Shown here: in pieces, positions 47,859-58,986 of the stretch
How positions within the stretch are numbered: position 1 is the stretch's first letter
Layout: every line of letters begins with the position of its first letter
Assembly (NCBI GenBank): GCA_027625915.1
Contig: JANTQA010000020.1
Coordinates: forward strand, 186,001-250,000
Source: Anaeramoeba flamelloides
Taxonomy: Eukaryota; Metamonada; Anaeramoebidae
Length of the DNA stretch: 64,000 bases
Direction of reading: 5' to 3'
The notes under the pieces: generated by a model
The model's database searches: none
Seen by the model: the letters and a program-made list of their open reading frames with translations, nothing else
Told to the model about the DNA's origin: nothing
Program-made: the position numbers and the translations under genes

Positions 47859-48447
47859 TTAATAGTTCTAAAATAAGGATATATTTTTATTTATTCAAAG
47901 TCAAAAAAATTATCTAGAAAATATTATGGAACTTTTGTAAGATAAAGAAAAGGTCTGGTTTTGATATTTTATGAATTAGTATTAAGTTGCTAATACCTTT
48001 CAAATAAGGGAGAAAAAAATAAGGAATTTAATTTATATAAAATTGTTTAATATATTTAAGAAATATTACTAAATAAAATAAAATACTTTTTTAAAGGCTT
48101 GACACTATTAGATTAAAATTTATCTAAGAAATAACAATAAAACTTGAAATTTTCTTTTCAAAAATAGAATTTTGAAACACAATAAGTATTATTATTTAAT
48201 TTTTTTTCAGATCTCTTGAATAATTAGATTAGGGGAATATTACCAATCTGGTTATAATAAAATAATTAACAAATATTATATAAATATAATCTAAAAATAC
48301 AAATTGAATGGGTTTAATTTTATATCTCAAAAAAAATAATCTCCATAAAAAAATAAAATAAATTTTATCAAATTTAATTTTAAAATTTAGAATATTTTCT
48401 CGGAAATCGTAATTGTCAATATTAAATAAAATTCAAGTTTTAAGAAA

Positions 48448-48660
48448 CTAATCTCTATTAATTTTTATTACCTAAATTTAATAGAGATTGAGAAAAAAAA
48501 TTGCTAATTACTTAGATTTGAAACCCCCTTTTTATTTTCAATATTAAACATATTACGAGAGAAGTAATGCTTATTTAGAAACTGGTCTAAAAAAAAAAAA
48601 AAAAATCGAGACTACAGTGACCAAAATAATGTGTGTACAACAACTATAAACCTTGTTTCA
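48448..48660 (+). repeat. Short repeat with ATCTCTATTAA / TTAATAGAGAT stem, copy 2
   Basis: It matches 45285-45395 and then the separate block at 45985-46050, here fused into one unit. Copy 2 may therefore be the more complete form, and the first copy split by later sequence. No coding frame. Confidence 0.5.
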
Positions 48661-49446
48661 AAATATACTCCGTGCTTTTTTTCTTCTTGTTACAAGGCTT
48701 CATCCAATTCGACTACCCAATAGCATACCTAAGTTCAAATCAATTTTGAAAGTAAAAATCTGGATATTTTCATTAAAATTTAAAACAAGAATGTAATTAG
48801 TTGAAAATTTTTCAAAATATTCCCATTTTTTTCTAATTTATTGTTTTTTTTTGATGATAACAATTTTATCAAAACTTTACTCTATTTTTTTGAGAGAAAT
48901 TTTGTAATTTGATCCTTCATTTTTTGAATTTCTCTTTAAATAATAGAACTTCAAGAAACCAATACCATACTTATTGAGGGTTTATTATCGGTTTCTTTTA
49001 TCGATTAATATTTAGGTTTTCTATTACAAAAAAACACAATTTTTATTTTGAAACACATATTAAATTTTTTTGCAAACTTTATTTTGACTACAGTAGTTAC
49101 CTAAGATTTTTTTTTTAAATTTTTTCGGAAAGAAATTTTCCTTGTTGATATTAGTAAAATTAAAGTTTTTGTTATATTTTTTTAAATTTTTGGGAATCTA
49201 GAACTTACAGTACCAATGTAAAAATTAATTAACTAAAGTATATTTCAATTTAAGTTGGTGATTATTGTGTTGCTACTCCCTTAAGTTGAAAATATTCCGC
49301 AAAAATAATTATAGGGGCTATTTCAACCCAAGTAAACAATTTTTTCTGAGAGACGACACTTTTTAAGCACCATTTTCACAGATCAAAGTAAAAAAAATTT
49401 TCTTACAATCCCTCACGACAAGAATAGCACAATCCTAAAAATACTT
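48661..49446. other. AT-rich gap before the repeat that precedes the bZIP gene
   Basis: No gene seen. 48860-49100 is the inverted relative of the repeat at about 32790-33220 (AACTTCAAGAAACCAATACC, TTTTGACTACAGTAGTTACC). Confidence 0.4.
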
Positions 49447-49866
49447 TCAAGACTTTTTCGAACTTTCAGGCTGACAGTCTGCAAGATTTCAGTCTCTGAT
49501 ATTCTTTCATATTGTTTCAAATTTCAAATACTTGGTACAAACTTTTGTAAGCCAAAAAAAGGGATAAAAATAATAATTAACAAAAGATAGCATTTTGAAT
49601 TTAATTGAAATTTTTGAAAGTTTTCTAAAAGAAAAATATTTGTAAACTTTCAATAACCTGAAACTCTTTTTATGAAAACCAAAAATTGGAAAGTTGTTTA
49701 AATTACATGTTTTTAAAAGTATAACTTGTAAAAACTTTTAAATTGAAAGTTGTTGCATTTTGATCTTCTAATTCCTTTCAAAATTTGGAAAAATTTTAAA
49801 AAAACAAAGTGTTGCTAAGGAAAAAAAGTTACTACAATTTTTGTGCTATTCTTGTCATGCTTATGA
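49447..49866 (+). repeat. Dispersed ~420 bp repeat, copy 2, just upstream of the bZIP gene
   Basis: Same orientation and extent as 5310-5735, and it also ends about 160 bp before a start codon. The whole length is recognisable, with scattered substitutions and small indels. Either a mobile element tolerated near promoters or a duplicated upstream regulatory region. Confidence 0.75.
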
Positions 49867-50024
49867 AAATAAAGATCATTTTCTAACCTTTTCTTTCATT
49901 CTTTTTTTTTTCTTCTTTTATTTTTCTTGTTGCTGAATTATTTAGAAACTGTTTTAGTTTGAGAGACACTTTAACCTCTACGTATTCTAAATTAATTTCT
50001 TTGTTTTATACACGATTTCTTTTT

Positions 50025-53000
50025 ATGAATAATTTTCTTGACGAAGGTTTCACTTCAGAAATTGGGGACGAGTTTTCAATAGACTTCAACCCGTTTACTA
50101 CAGACACACTTTCTTTGGATTACGATTTTGGATCACAAATCAATTTAAATGATTACTTAAATTCTTCTTTGGGACAAGGTAATCTACGATTTTGAAAAAA
50201 AAAAAAAACAAATAAAAAATGTGAACAAACCAAAATGTATTTAATTACAATTTTGACTTTTCCTCAAACCAAAAAACACAAATAAAAAATAAAAAAAAAA
50301 AGAAAAAATGCATTCAAATTTTGAAATAAAAACAGAACCAATCAATTTTTTAACAAAAATGGATACTATTAACAGTCCAACACCACTTCCGTTTGAATCA
50401 AGATCCTCTCCTACTGAAATGGATCAATATGATTTGATTGATCTACCTAAAGAAATTTCATGTGTAAAAAGAAAACGGCAAAGGTGCAGCTCATTTCAAG
50501 AAGATCAAAGAGGAGCAAAGGAAATTGTTTCAAATAAAGTAAAAGGAATCAAAACAGAAAAAACAAAAAAAAAGCACACAAAGCACGTCATAATCAAAAA
50601 AACCAAAAAAAAAATAAAAAACCCATGCAAGGAAAATGAAACCCAATCAGTCCAAGTTGAAGATCTTACAGAAGAACAACTTGCTGGCAAATTGTCAATC
50701 GAAGTTATTCGGAAATTATCAGAAGAACAAAAAGAAGTTCGAAGAAGACTTAAAAATAGGCTTTCTGCACAAACAAGTATCAGCAAAATCAGAAACCAAA
50801 TACAAGAACTTGACAGCACAGTTAAATCTCTCTCTTCAAATAAAAAATTAATCATTAATAAAGTAGATCAAGCGAAAAAAGAAAGAGAACGCCTATTGGT
50901 TTGGTTAATTTTAATTTTTTTTCTTATATTTTTTATTGTTCAGAGTTCTCTATTTTTAAAGTCTCCAAAACAACAAAAATTACAATTTTTTTTGAATTGA
51001 ATTTTTTTTCACACAAAAAGCCACACCATCTAACAACAAAACAACAACATTGTTTTTTTTAAAAAAAAAGTAACAAACACAAATGAATTATTCGAATTGT
51101 AGTCGTGAAAAAAATACCGTACATGATTAAAATCTCTGAAAAGATTTTTAATTGTGAATATTAGGAAAATTGATTAGTAAAATTTCTTTTATTTTCAATC
51201 AAATCCTTTTTATAACAAACCAAATTTTTGATGAACCCAGTAATAAACCTATCTAAAGTTCATAAAAGCGAGGACGTCTTTAGAATAATCATTTAATTGC
51301 TTGATAACCTAAAGTAGATCAACTTATTTTGAAAAAGAATAGGGTTTTAAGGGAGGTTTGCTAGAGTTTGGAAAATGATAATTTTTATTCTTGTATTTTT
51401 GATTGGTTGAATAGGGTTTTGAACAAGTTCAATTTAATTAATCATCATTCTAATAAGTGGGGGAGTTATAATTTTTAAAAAGTTTGATTCTGTAAAAAAA
51501 AAAGGATTTGATTTTAAATAAAAGCAATTACACAACAAATTTCCTAATATTAACAATTACTATTATTTTCCAATTAAAAAATGAAAATTTTTTAGTTCAC
51601 ATTCCTAAATATTTTTCTAGTTTATAAGTTGAAAGAAAATCCAAAGATCTTTTACAATATTGTTTTAGAAATGATTTTTTTAGACAATAATATAAACTTC
51701 CGTAGTTAACTCTAAGACAAAATTTTCACTCTGCTAATTCGATTGTAGCAGTAATAAATAATATTCATTTTGGAAATTGAAATAAACATTTTCATTTATC
51801 AATTGGAAAATAACAGTAAAAATCATGTCAGAGATTTTAATCATGTACGGTATTTTTTTCACTCCTATAATTTATAATTTTAACAACCAATAAGAGACCA
51901 TTTTATTTTAATGGACTGTATCTTTACTTTTATGAATAAAAGTATATTTATGCACTTAAAAGAATGCTGTGTCAAGAGATCTTGTTAATAAACTCTTTTT
52001 AAAACAAAAGGGCACACCTCTCAAATCATCAATACTATTGAATTTGATTGTTCATAAGAGAATTACTTATTGCTGATTTTCATTTTAATTATTCATTTTT
52101 TCATTTTTTGTTTTTTTATTTATGGATATTGAACAATTGGAAAATGAAAAAAACAAGATAAGAAGAAACCAATTTGGAAATAATTTGCAAGTATAAAAAT
52201 GGAAACAGTACAAGTTTGATTTTGAATGAGTTAGATATATAAATTAAGAAATACTATTGTTGGATTGAAGTATGAAACAAAGAAAAGAGAAAATAAAGTA
52301 AAAAAAACAACTACAACAAAAGACCCAGATGAATTGCTGATTTTACTTGATAAAAGGATACTTTAAAGAACAAAAGTTTGATGTGTAAAGATTTATCAAT
52401 AAAATTTTAAAGAACTTTTTCCCAATTCACCTTGTTCAACGGTTTTTATTGATTTTAAAAATTTTTTTTTCCTTACAATTTACAAAACGAGATGTCTCAT
52501 TTCAAATAAAAGGGTACATCAATTTTTAAAATATTTAATTTTTACTTTTATTGTTTTGTTTTAATGAGTTTTAAAGATTCAGTTGGGTGTTTTTTTATGT
52601 TTTAAAAAGTTTTTTAAATTTTAGAATGATACTACAATTAATTTGATTCAATTATGAATAATTCTTGTTAAATTTTTTGTGCCCTTTTATTTGAAAAAGA
52701 GTTTATTTAAATTTTTGGTTTTTTTTGGACGTAGTTTTAAAATTTTGACTTTGGCTAAAGTTTCTCAGTTAAAATAAAAAAAAAAAAAGATAAAAAAAAA
52801 AATCTAAAAACCTTCGATAGCTATTTTCAAAAAGTAAAGACTTTATACAAAACTTTTTTGAAGTTTTATCTATTAGAAAAAAGTGAAAACTTTTTTGATT
52901 TATTACGATTTAAAAAAGTGAAAAATTTTTCAGAAAACAAACTTTTTTTGCAAGTTTCTATTTTAATAAAGTGAGGAATCAACCTTTAAATATACTGTGT

Positions 53001-54825
53001 AGAGATTGGAGTCTGAAGAAAAGTACTTTTCTTAAAAAAAAAGTCCACACTTTTAAAAAAACAAAAAACTTTAAAAAAGTTTTAATTCTAACAATCTCAT
53101 AAAAAAAAAAGTATCACTTTTTTAAACTGACTGTATTTTATTTGTATTTCATTTTTTCATTTTATGTAATCTATTTCATTCGATCACAAAATATTTTTTA
53201 GAATGATTAAAATTAGGTTTCTAGCTGAGTTTAATTAAATAAAAAAAACTCAAATAGCATTAGTTGACAGCATCTAACCTTTGATTATTCATTAATTGTT
53301 GTTGAAATTTTAACAAATTTTAGAAATACAATTTTTTTTTCTCACTCATTTCATCAATTTGAACATAAAGATTTTTTTTTTTATTTTTTTTATTTTATTT
53401 GGATAAAAATGATTACTTATAAAAACATTTATAAATATATGCAACTTAAACGTGATTAAATATGAAGATTTTGGAAAAATATCAAAAACAGAGTTTTTTT
53501 TTATTATCATATTTTTGATTCTGAATGAGTCTAAATTTTTGGAATAGAGTTTAGTTTGATTTCTTAAAACTTTTATTTTTGAAACCTTTCACTACTTTAA
53601 CAATTAAACACCATTTCAAAAATTGTGACTCTCCTGAAACAATGAATTGAATAAATAAAAAAAATATATCCTTTCGTATCCAAGAACAACTGGTTAATTA
53701 AATCTGATTAATAATTCACTTTAAAATCATTCTAAATATTCAAAACCCAGATTTTTTAAAAATTAAATAAAAAATCAAAAACTAAAAAAAGTGAGCGGTG
53801 TCAATTTTTGAAACGAGCATTCCGTATATTTTATTACCTAACTTTAACTGTTAAAAAGGGTTTAACAAGAAGTTTTTTTGCTTAATAATTGTCTGAATTT
53901 TAAAAGACATACATTGTCAAAATTTTCTTAATGTTATTGACATTTTCTTAGATTTCTATTTTTTTTCCACATGATCTTTTAAAAAAAAAAAAACAAAAGA
54001 AATCAAAAAAAAAAAAACCAAATGATTTTGATCTTAAAAAGAAAAATTAGAAAAAATAATTTAAATCTAAAAAATTGAAAAAATATTTTTTGGATAAGAA
54101 TATGTGGTAATATAACCCTCAAAAACACTTTTAATAACATTATAAAGTGAGTCAATATTTTTGAATAATAGCTTATTATTATACTTTTAAATGAATTTTA
54201 TAAATAAAAAAAAAAACTTTCAATAAAACAATAGAAACGCGAATTAAAGCTAAAACGGCAATTAATGAAAATCAGAAAACAACAAAACCCCGAACAAAAG
54301 GTCACAAAAAGAGTTATTGGATCTATCAAAAACACGATCCATCGTCTCGGAACAATTCCTGAAAAGAAGGAGCAACCTACAACTGAGATGGGCCTACCTG
54401 AAACATGCTTTATTGATGAGCAATGGACAAATATTAAAAACACACTGGTTAAAAACACTAATAATAGAACAGGATTTGTTATGATGATGGTAATATTGGC
54501 AATAACCTTAGTCTTTGGGAACGAAATGGTGTTTGGGAGTTCCAAAAATACCACAATTCCATTCTTTTCAAATGATCTCGATGTGACGCGTGGCTTAAAG
54601 GAGAACACTTACCAGAAACAAATACCTAGAGACAAATTTGCTGATGCGGGCTTGTTTTCAATAGTGGAAATTAACGATCAAGAAACGGATGATGGTGTGG
54701 AGCAAATTGAAACAAAATTTGACCAGCTTTACTTAAATAACCCAGACGATATCAAGAATTTAGATACTAACCAAAAAAATTTCGACTTAAATCAAAATTA
54801 CAATGAAATACAACGACCTTTATAG
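50025..54825 (+). CDS. Membrane-tethered bZIP transcription factor (ATF6/CREB3-like layout)
   Basis: Three exons, 50025-50178, 50303-50898 and 54235-54825, phases matching, give 446 residues. The acidic N-terminus (DEGFTSEIGDEFSIDF) looks like an activation domain. A basic nuclear-localising stretch (KKKHTKHVIIKKTKKKIK) comes before the bZIP: RRRLKNRLSAQTS (Asn ~203, with Ile at the usual invariant Arg), then a zipper continuing across the exon 2/3 joint (IQELDSTVKSL ... KKERERLLKRELKLKRQL). A transmembrane segment at ~330-348 (TGFVMMMVILAITLVFG) is followed by a ~98-residue tail. This resembles ER stress factors released by proteolysis. Exon 3 is open only from just after the TAG acceptor at 54231-54234, which supports the splice. 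Intron 2 is 3.3 kb with a DNA element. The start is the first in-frame ATG. Confidence 0.75.
51100..51867. mobile_element. DNA element with ~36 bp terminal inverted repeats in bZIP intron 2
   Basis: The left end TAGTCGTGAAAAAAATACCG, then TACATGATTAAAATCTCTGA, is mirrored at 51829-51867. Both edges end in TA. About 768 bp with no transposase frame, so non-autonomous. The inverted ends are nearly perfect after the outer few bases, suggesting a fairly young insertion. Confidence 0.8.
53609..54170 (+). repeat. Dispersed repeat, uninterrupted copy of the 13116-14565 family
   Basis: It starts ACCATTTCAAAAATTGTGAC and runs to about TAACATTATAAAGTGAGTCA. An internal AAAAGTGAG...TTTTTGAAACGAG and the closing part suggest inverted ends. 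It lies in bZIP intron 2 just before exon 3. It serves as the unfilled counterpart of the nested insertion at 13.1-14.6 kb. Confidence 0.65.
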
Positions 54826-55323
54826 AGAATCGTAACAACATAGAAATAGAAAATGGAAAATCTAAATATATTAGTTTAATCAATACAGTGTTTATTTTTT
54901 TCCACAAATAACTCTTTATTTCCTCCTTTTTTTTTGAATAGTCAATTAATAGGTTTTTTGAATAAATAAAATAAAAATTTTTTTAGTTATTAAAATTTTG
55001 CTTTAACCAACTCAACTTTTTTTTTTTTTTTTTTTTTTTCTTAAACCTCAAAAAAGTAATTTGGATCTACAAGTCTGATCAAAATAATGAACAATTTTGA
55101 AGTTCTATAAGTGATTTTAACCATGAAGAGAAAAATCTTGTAACAAAAAATCTAAAAAAATTAATCTTTCTAAACATAGTATTAAATCTTGATTTTTTAA
55201 AATAGAAACAGTCTAAATTTTTTTTAATAATTTGTTATTTTGAATAAAAAGAAGTGCAATTTTACAATATTCTTTTTAATTTTAAGCCAATAAATGAGTA
55301 TGAGGTAAATACATGATAAGTTA

Positions 55324-55998
55324 TTAAAATTTGTTTCAGTCAAAGTGAATCCAAAAATTATATTTTTTTTTTAATATCAATTATTTTTTTAAAATTGACC
55401 TTGGAAGAACAAATAAGAAATCAGTAGAATAATATGTATCAAAGTGTAGTTGATAATCATATGAAAAAAAAAAAAAAAATCAATTGATTTTCTTAAAAAT
55501 AAAAAAACCCAATTTTTATTGTTTTCTATAATGAAAAACAACAATTTCCTTTTAATCTCCAATTGAAAATCAAATAAAAGTAGAATCAAAATAAATATAA
55601 TTAATCTATAATCATTTAGACTGTTTCAGAACCTTAAAATAACATATTTTTGCCAAATGATCACGATCTTGCAATAAAAAAAAATTATTAAGGAACTGGG
55701 TGTAAAAAAATTGATCAAAGCAAAAATAAGAAAAAATGATTTCAATTTTGAAATTTCCAAAAGAAAATTTTCTCTAAATTCAATTCAAACTCTTGATATG
55801 TATATATTTCATTCATAAAAACTACAGCCGTTCCAAGGCTACCATAAAATTTTCAATAAAACACATTTTATTATTCTATTCTTATTTTCTATTTTCAAAA
55901 AATTCCAAAATAAGAGTTATTATTCAAAATTGTTTTATTTAAAATTTTATGGTATACTTGGAAAGACTGTATGTACCTTTGACTGGAAAGTGGTTTAA
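55324..55998. mobile_element. MITE-like element of the TCAGTCAAAG family
   Basis: The left end TAAAATTTGTTTCAGTCAAA and right end ACCTTTGACTGGAAAGTGGT, then TTAA, are inverted. Interior words ATGATTTCAATTTTGAAATT and TTCCAAAAGAAAATTTTCTC match the reverse of the 13187-13893 interior. About 675 bp, non-coding, just downstream of the bZIP gene. Confidence 0.65.
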
Positions 55999-57160
55999 AT
56001 ACATAAGTGGGCGTTAGTTTTCTGTATTTTTATTACAATAATTAATCTCGTTAATAGATTGGATTGATGTTTTGAAAATGAAAGAATAAATAAAAAAAAA
56101 TACTTGAAAATAAAATACGACTATTTGTATTTAAAAAGTATTTCAATAATTATTTTAGATTTAAATCCTGATTTTTTTATCATTTCGAATATGAATTATT
56201 AAGATAACTCTAACAAAAAGTCATTTTTAATGATTATTATAAACTTTGAGGATATTTTTACAGTAGTAATAAAAAAAATTATTTTAAAAGTATGATTTAA
56301 CAAAATAATTTAATAAAATTTTCTTTTATCTTTTCAGATAAATAAGGAAAATTAATCATACAAAATTCATGTTTGAGATGGAATTATGAAGATATTTTTT
56401 TTTTTTATTATACTTGTTACGAACAATTATTGTATAAATTTTAACTAATTATTTTATTTTGATTAATTAAATATAACATTCTTTCAATTAAATGTTTTTT
56501 TAGGAGATTTTTTCTGTTTCATAATTTATAATTTGTGATGAATGATATTATCATCAAGAATAATAAAAAAAATGATAAAAAATGATTATTTAAAAGATTT
56601 CAATTCCAAATAATACAAATTTCGAAAAAAAAAATCACAGAACATCAATGGTGAAAAACTGAATGACAAAAAAAAATAATTAAGAGGATCCCAATAATAA
56701 AAAAAAAACAAAATAAAAATAAATATAAAATATTATCTAAATTAAAAAAATCCCAAATTAACAAAAAAAGTTCAAAAGTATTTCAAATAATAAAAGTCAA
56801 ATTTCATAAAGAATATCAATATATTTTCATGAAAAAATTAAAATTACAAAAAACAAGCAAAATTAACTCAATTCCAATAAAAAAAAAATCAAATAAGAAA
56901 AAAAAAGATTTGAGAGGGTTTCATTGGTAAAAAAAATTGTAAAAGAAAATAGTTCAAGACTCTCAATGCTAAAAAATTCATTACGGAAAAAAAAACTTCA
57001 AAAAGGAATTTACAATTCCAAAAAATTTAAGAATTTAACAATTTATAATTGAAATAAAAAATCATTCTTTTCTTTTTTTATATTTAAAAATATTAATATT
57101 TCTGCAATTTGAATTACACTGTTTCTTTTGGTTTAAAAATCAATTTAATTTAATCTAATC

Positions 57161-57197
<37 letters not shown>

Positions 57198-57996
57198 CTG
57201 CCTTTAAAATGTAAAAATATTTAGTATATTTCATGAGATTTAATTAACGTATTTGAAAAATGAAAAAAAAATCTAACAAAAAATCTTTTAGATATCAATT
57301 TATGCTAAAGAACAAGAATTTGAAATAAAAAGGGTTGAATTCAAAAAATATATATTCGCAGTAATTCCAAATTGGTTATTATAATGTTCTTTGGTATTTT
57401 TTTCCAAAAAATTTTTATTTTTCAATATTTTTTTTTTCAAAACAGAAATAATATCATCCGTTTATTTAATTTTTATTTGATATTTTAGAGATTATAAAAA
57501 TATAAAAAATTTTTTTTTTCCTTTTTAAAAATTGATTTTTTCAAGAATGAATATAACGCAAAATTTTTCCTTCAATTTGATATATTAATAGGTAAATAAA
57601 TATGATTAGTACATATAGCTCCATATTATATATTGAACAGCTAATAAAAAAAGGTAAATCAAAAAAAAAAAATAAAAAATTGTTTTTGAAAAAATATAAA
57701 GAATCCAATATTTACTGAAATTATCTTTAATATTAGATAGAATTAATTGTTTATTACAAGTTTTTATTTTTAATTCTGAATGTCAATACTTTTATTCAAC
57801 AAATTTTTGAGTAATAAATCACTTTAAATTTTTTTAAGATATTGTTTAAACAAATCTTTATTTCAATTTTCATCAAAATCAGATCTAATTTGGGTCAAAA
57901 AAAAATTTTATTTTTTAGATTATTGTTACATATTGATTTATTTCATGAAACTGTTTTATTTGAGAATAAATTGTTTAAACTCAATTTGAAAAAACC
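55999..57996. other. Gene-poor, extremely AT-rich stretch
   Basis: I see no gene. There is a (TA)n run at about 57167-57193 and many short A and T runs. It has the lowest complexity of the larger gaps. Confidence 0.5.
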
Positions 57997-58416
57997 TTAA
58001 AAATTATATTCTTCTTTCCTTTTTAAAACCATTTTTTTCTTTTTCTTAGTATTGAATTGATTGTGGTTGATTTTTAATTTCTTTGAACCAACCCCTTTTA
58101 TTGTAATCTTTGAAACAATATTTTTAATTGTGGCTGAGTTTGATACAATATCTAAAAAACAAATTTGAAAACCAATAATTAAAAAAGGTTCTTTAAAAAA
58201 ATAATAAATAGAAATATGTTGAGAAACCCAAGGTAATATATAGTTTGTTCATCCAAATTAAAAAGATAAATAAGAAATAAATTATTTGAAAATATACCTT
58301 GATTTATTTTTTTTTTTTGATTCTTTCTTTTAGCAAATTGATCAGAGATAGGTGATCTTTGTTGTTTGGTCTTTTCAAAAAAAAAGTTTTGTTTAAAATT
58401 CGCACTATAACTGGGT
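57997..58416 (-). CDS. 3' part of a small unrecognised gene (two exons)
   Basis: Two frames join in phase on the minus strand: 58416-58298 (RPSYSANFKQNFFFEKTKQQ...), donor GTATAT, and 58151-57997 (DIVSNSATIKNIVSKITIKG ... KRKEEYNF, stop), acceptor TTTTTTAG. The joint gives CAA-G/AT. The protein is basic, without membrane segments or zinc motifs. I recognise no family. The first exon opens after an AAATAG acceptor, so at least one 5' exon is missing; I found none. It could be a relic of a larger gene. Confidence 0.4.
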
Positions 58417-58610
58417 CTATTTTTTTGGTTTAGTCTTTAGTTAATTTCACCAATTCATTCAAATTTTCTCAACAATAACATATTCAAAGATTCATAACTA
58501 AATTTAATAAAACTAATAAATTTAATCAAAAAAAAAATGTTTTTAAAATTAAAAAATTAAAGAATCAACTCTGATTAAATTTGGGTTCTTTTTCTTTTCA
58601 AAAATAGAGC

Positions 58611-58779
58611 AGCGAATGGGATTTTAGTTTCAAAGTTTCAAGATCCAATGATCCTCAAAAAATCTTTTCCCAGTAAGGATGTTGCAATTAAAAATTTTTC
58701 AAAATGGTGCAATGTACTTACTTCCTTATACAATTTTGATCGTCAAGGTTTAAAACATATTGCTCTTAAAACCAAATAA
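58611..58779 (+). CDS. Isolated coding-like segment, unrecognised
   Basis: After an acceptor-like TTCAAAAATAG a plus-strand frame of about 55 codons runs to a stop: NRAANGILVSKFQDPMIL ... SKWCNVLTSLYNFDRQGLKHIA. Its amino-acid mix is much less biased than neighbouring noise. It ends about 210 bp before the PB1 gene start and cannot be its upstream exon because of the stop. It may be a last exon whose earlier exons I cannot see, or a relic. Confidence 0.25.
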
Positions 58780-58986
58780 TTGAATAATTTCACCCCTCTA
58801 ATATAACAAATAAAAAAAAATGATTGACATATTTAAACATTACAGTATTTGAACCATTTTTTATAGTTTTTCACAAATCAATACCTTTGTCCAACAAATT
58901 AGTGAAACACAACGCGAGTTATTTTTCTCTTACCACATACATTCAAAAAACCGTTTGTTTTACAATCCTTTATTAATACTCAGCTG

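Noticed and set aside
50899-50943. Hydrophobic segment VWLILIFFLIFF read straight after the zipper, as a membrane anchor, or as a 45-nt intron
   Set aside because: It reads as the start of the intron (GTTTGG, T-rich). The downstream exon at 54235 continues the charged zipper in phase and supplies a better membrane segment. A 45-nt intron would be far shorter than the others seen here (124 nt and up).
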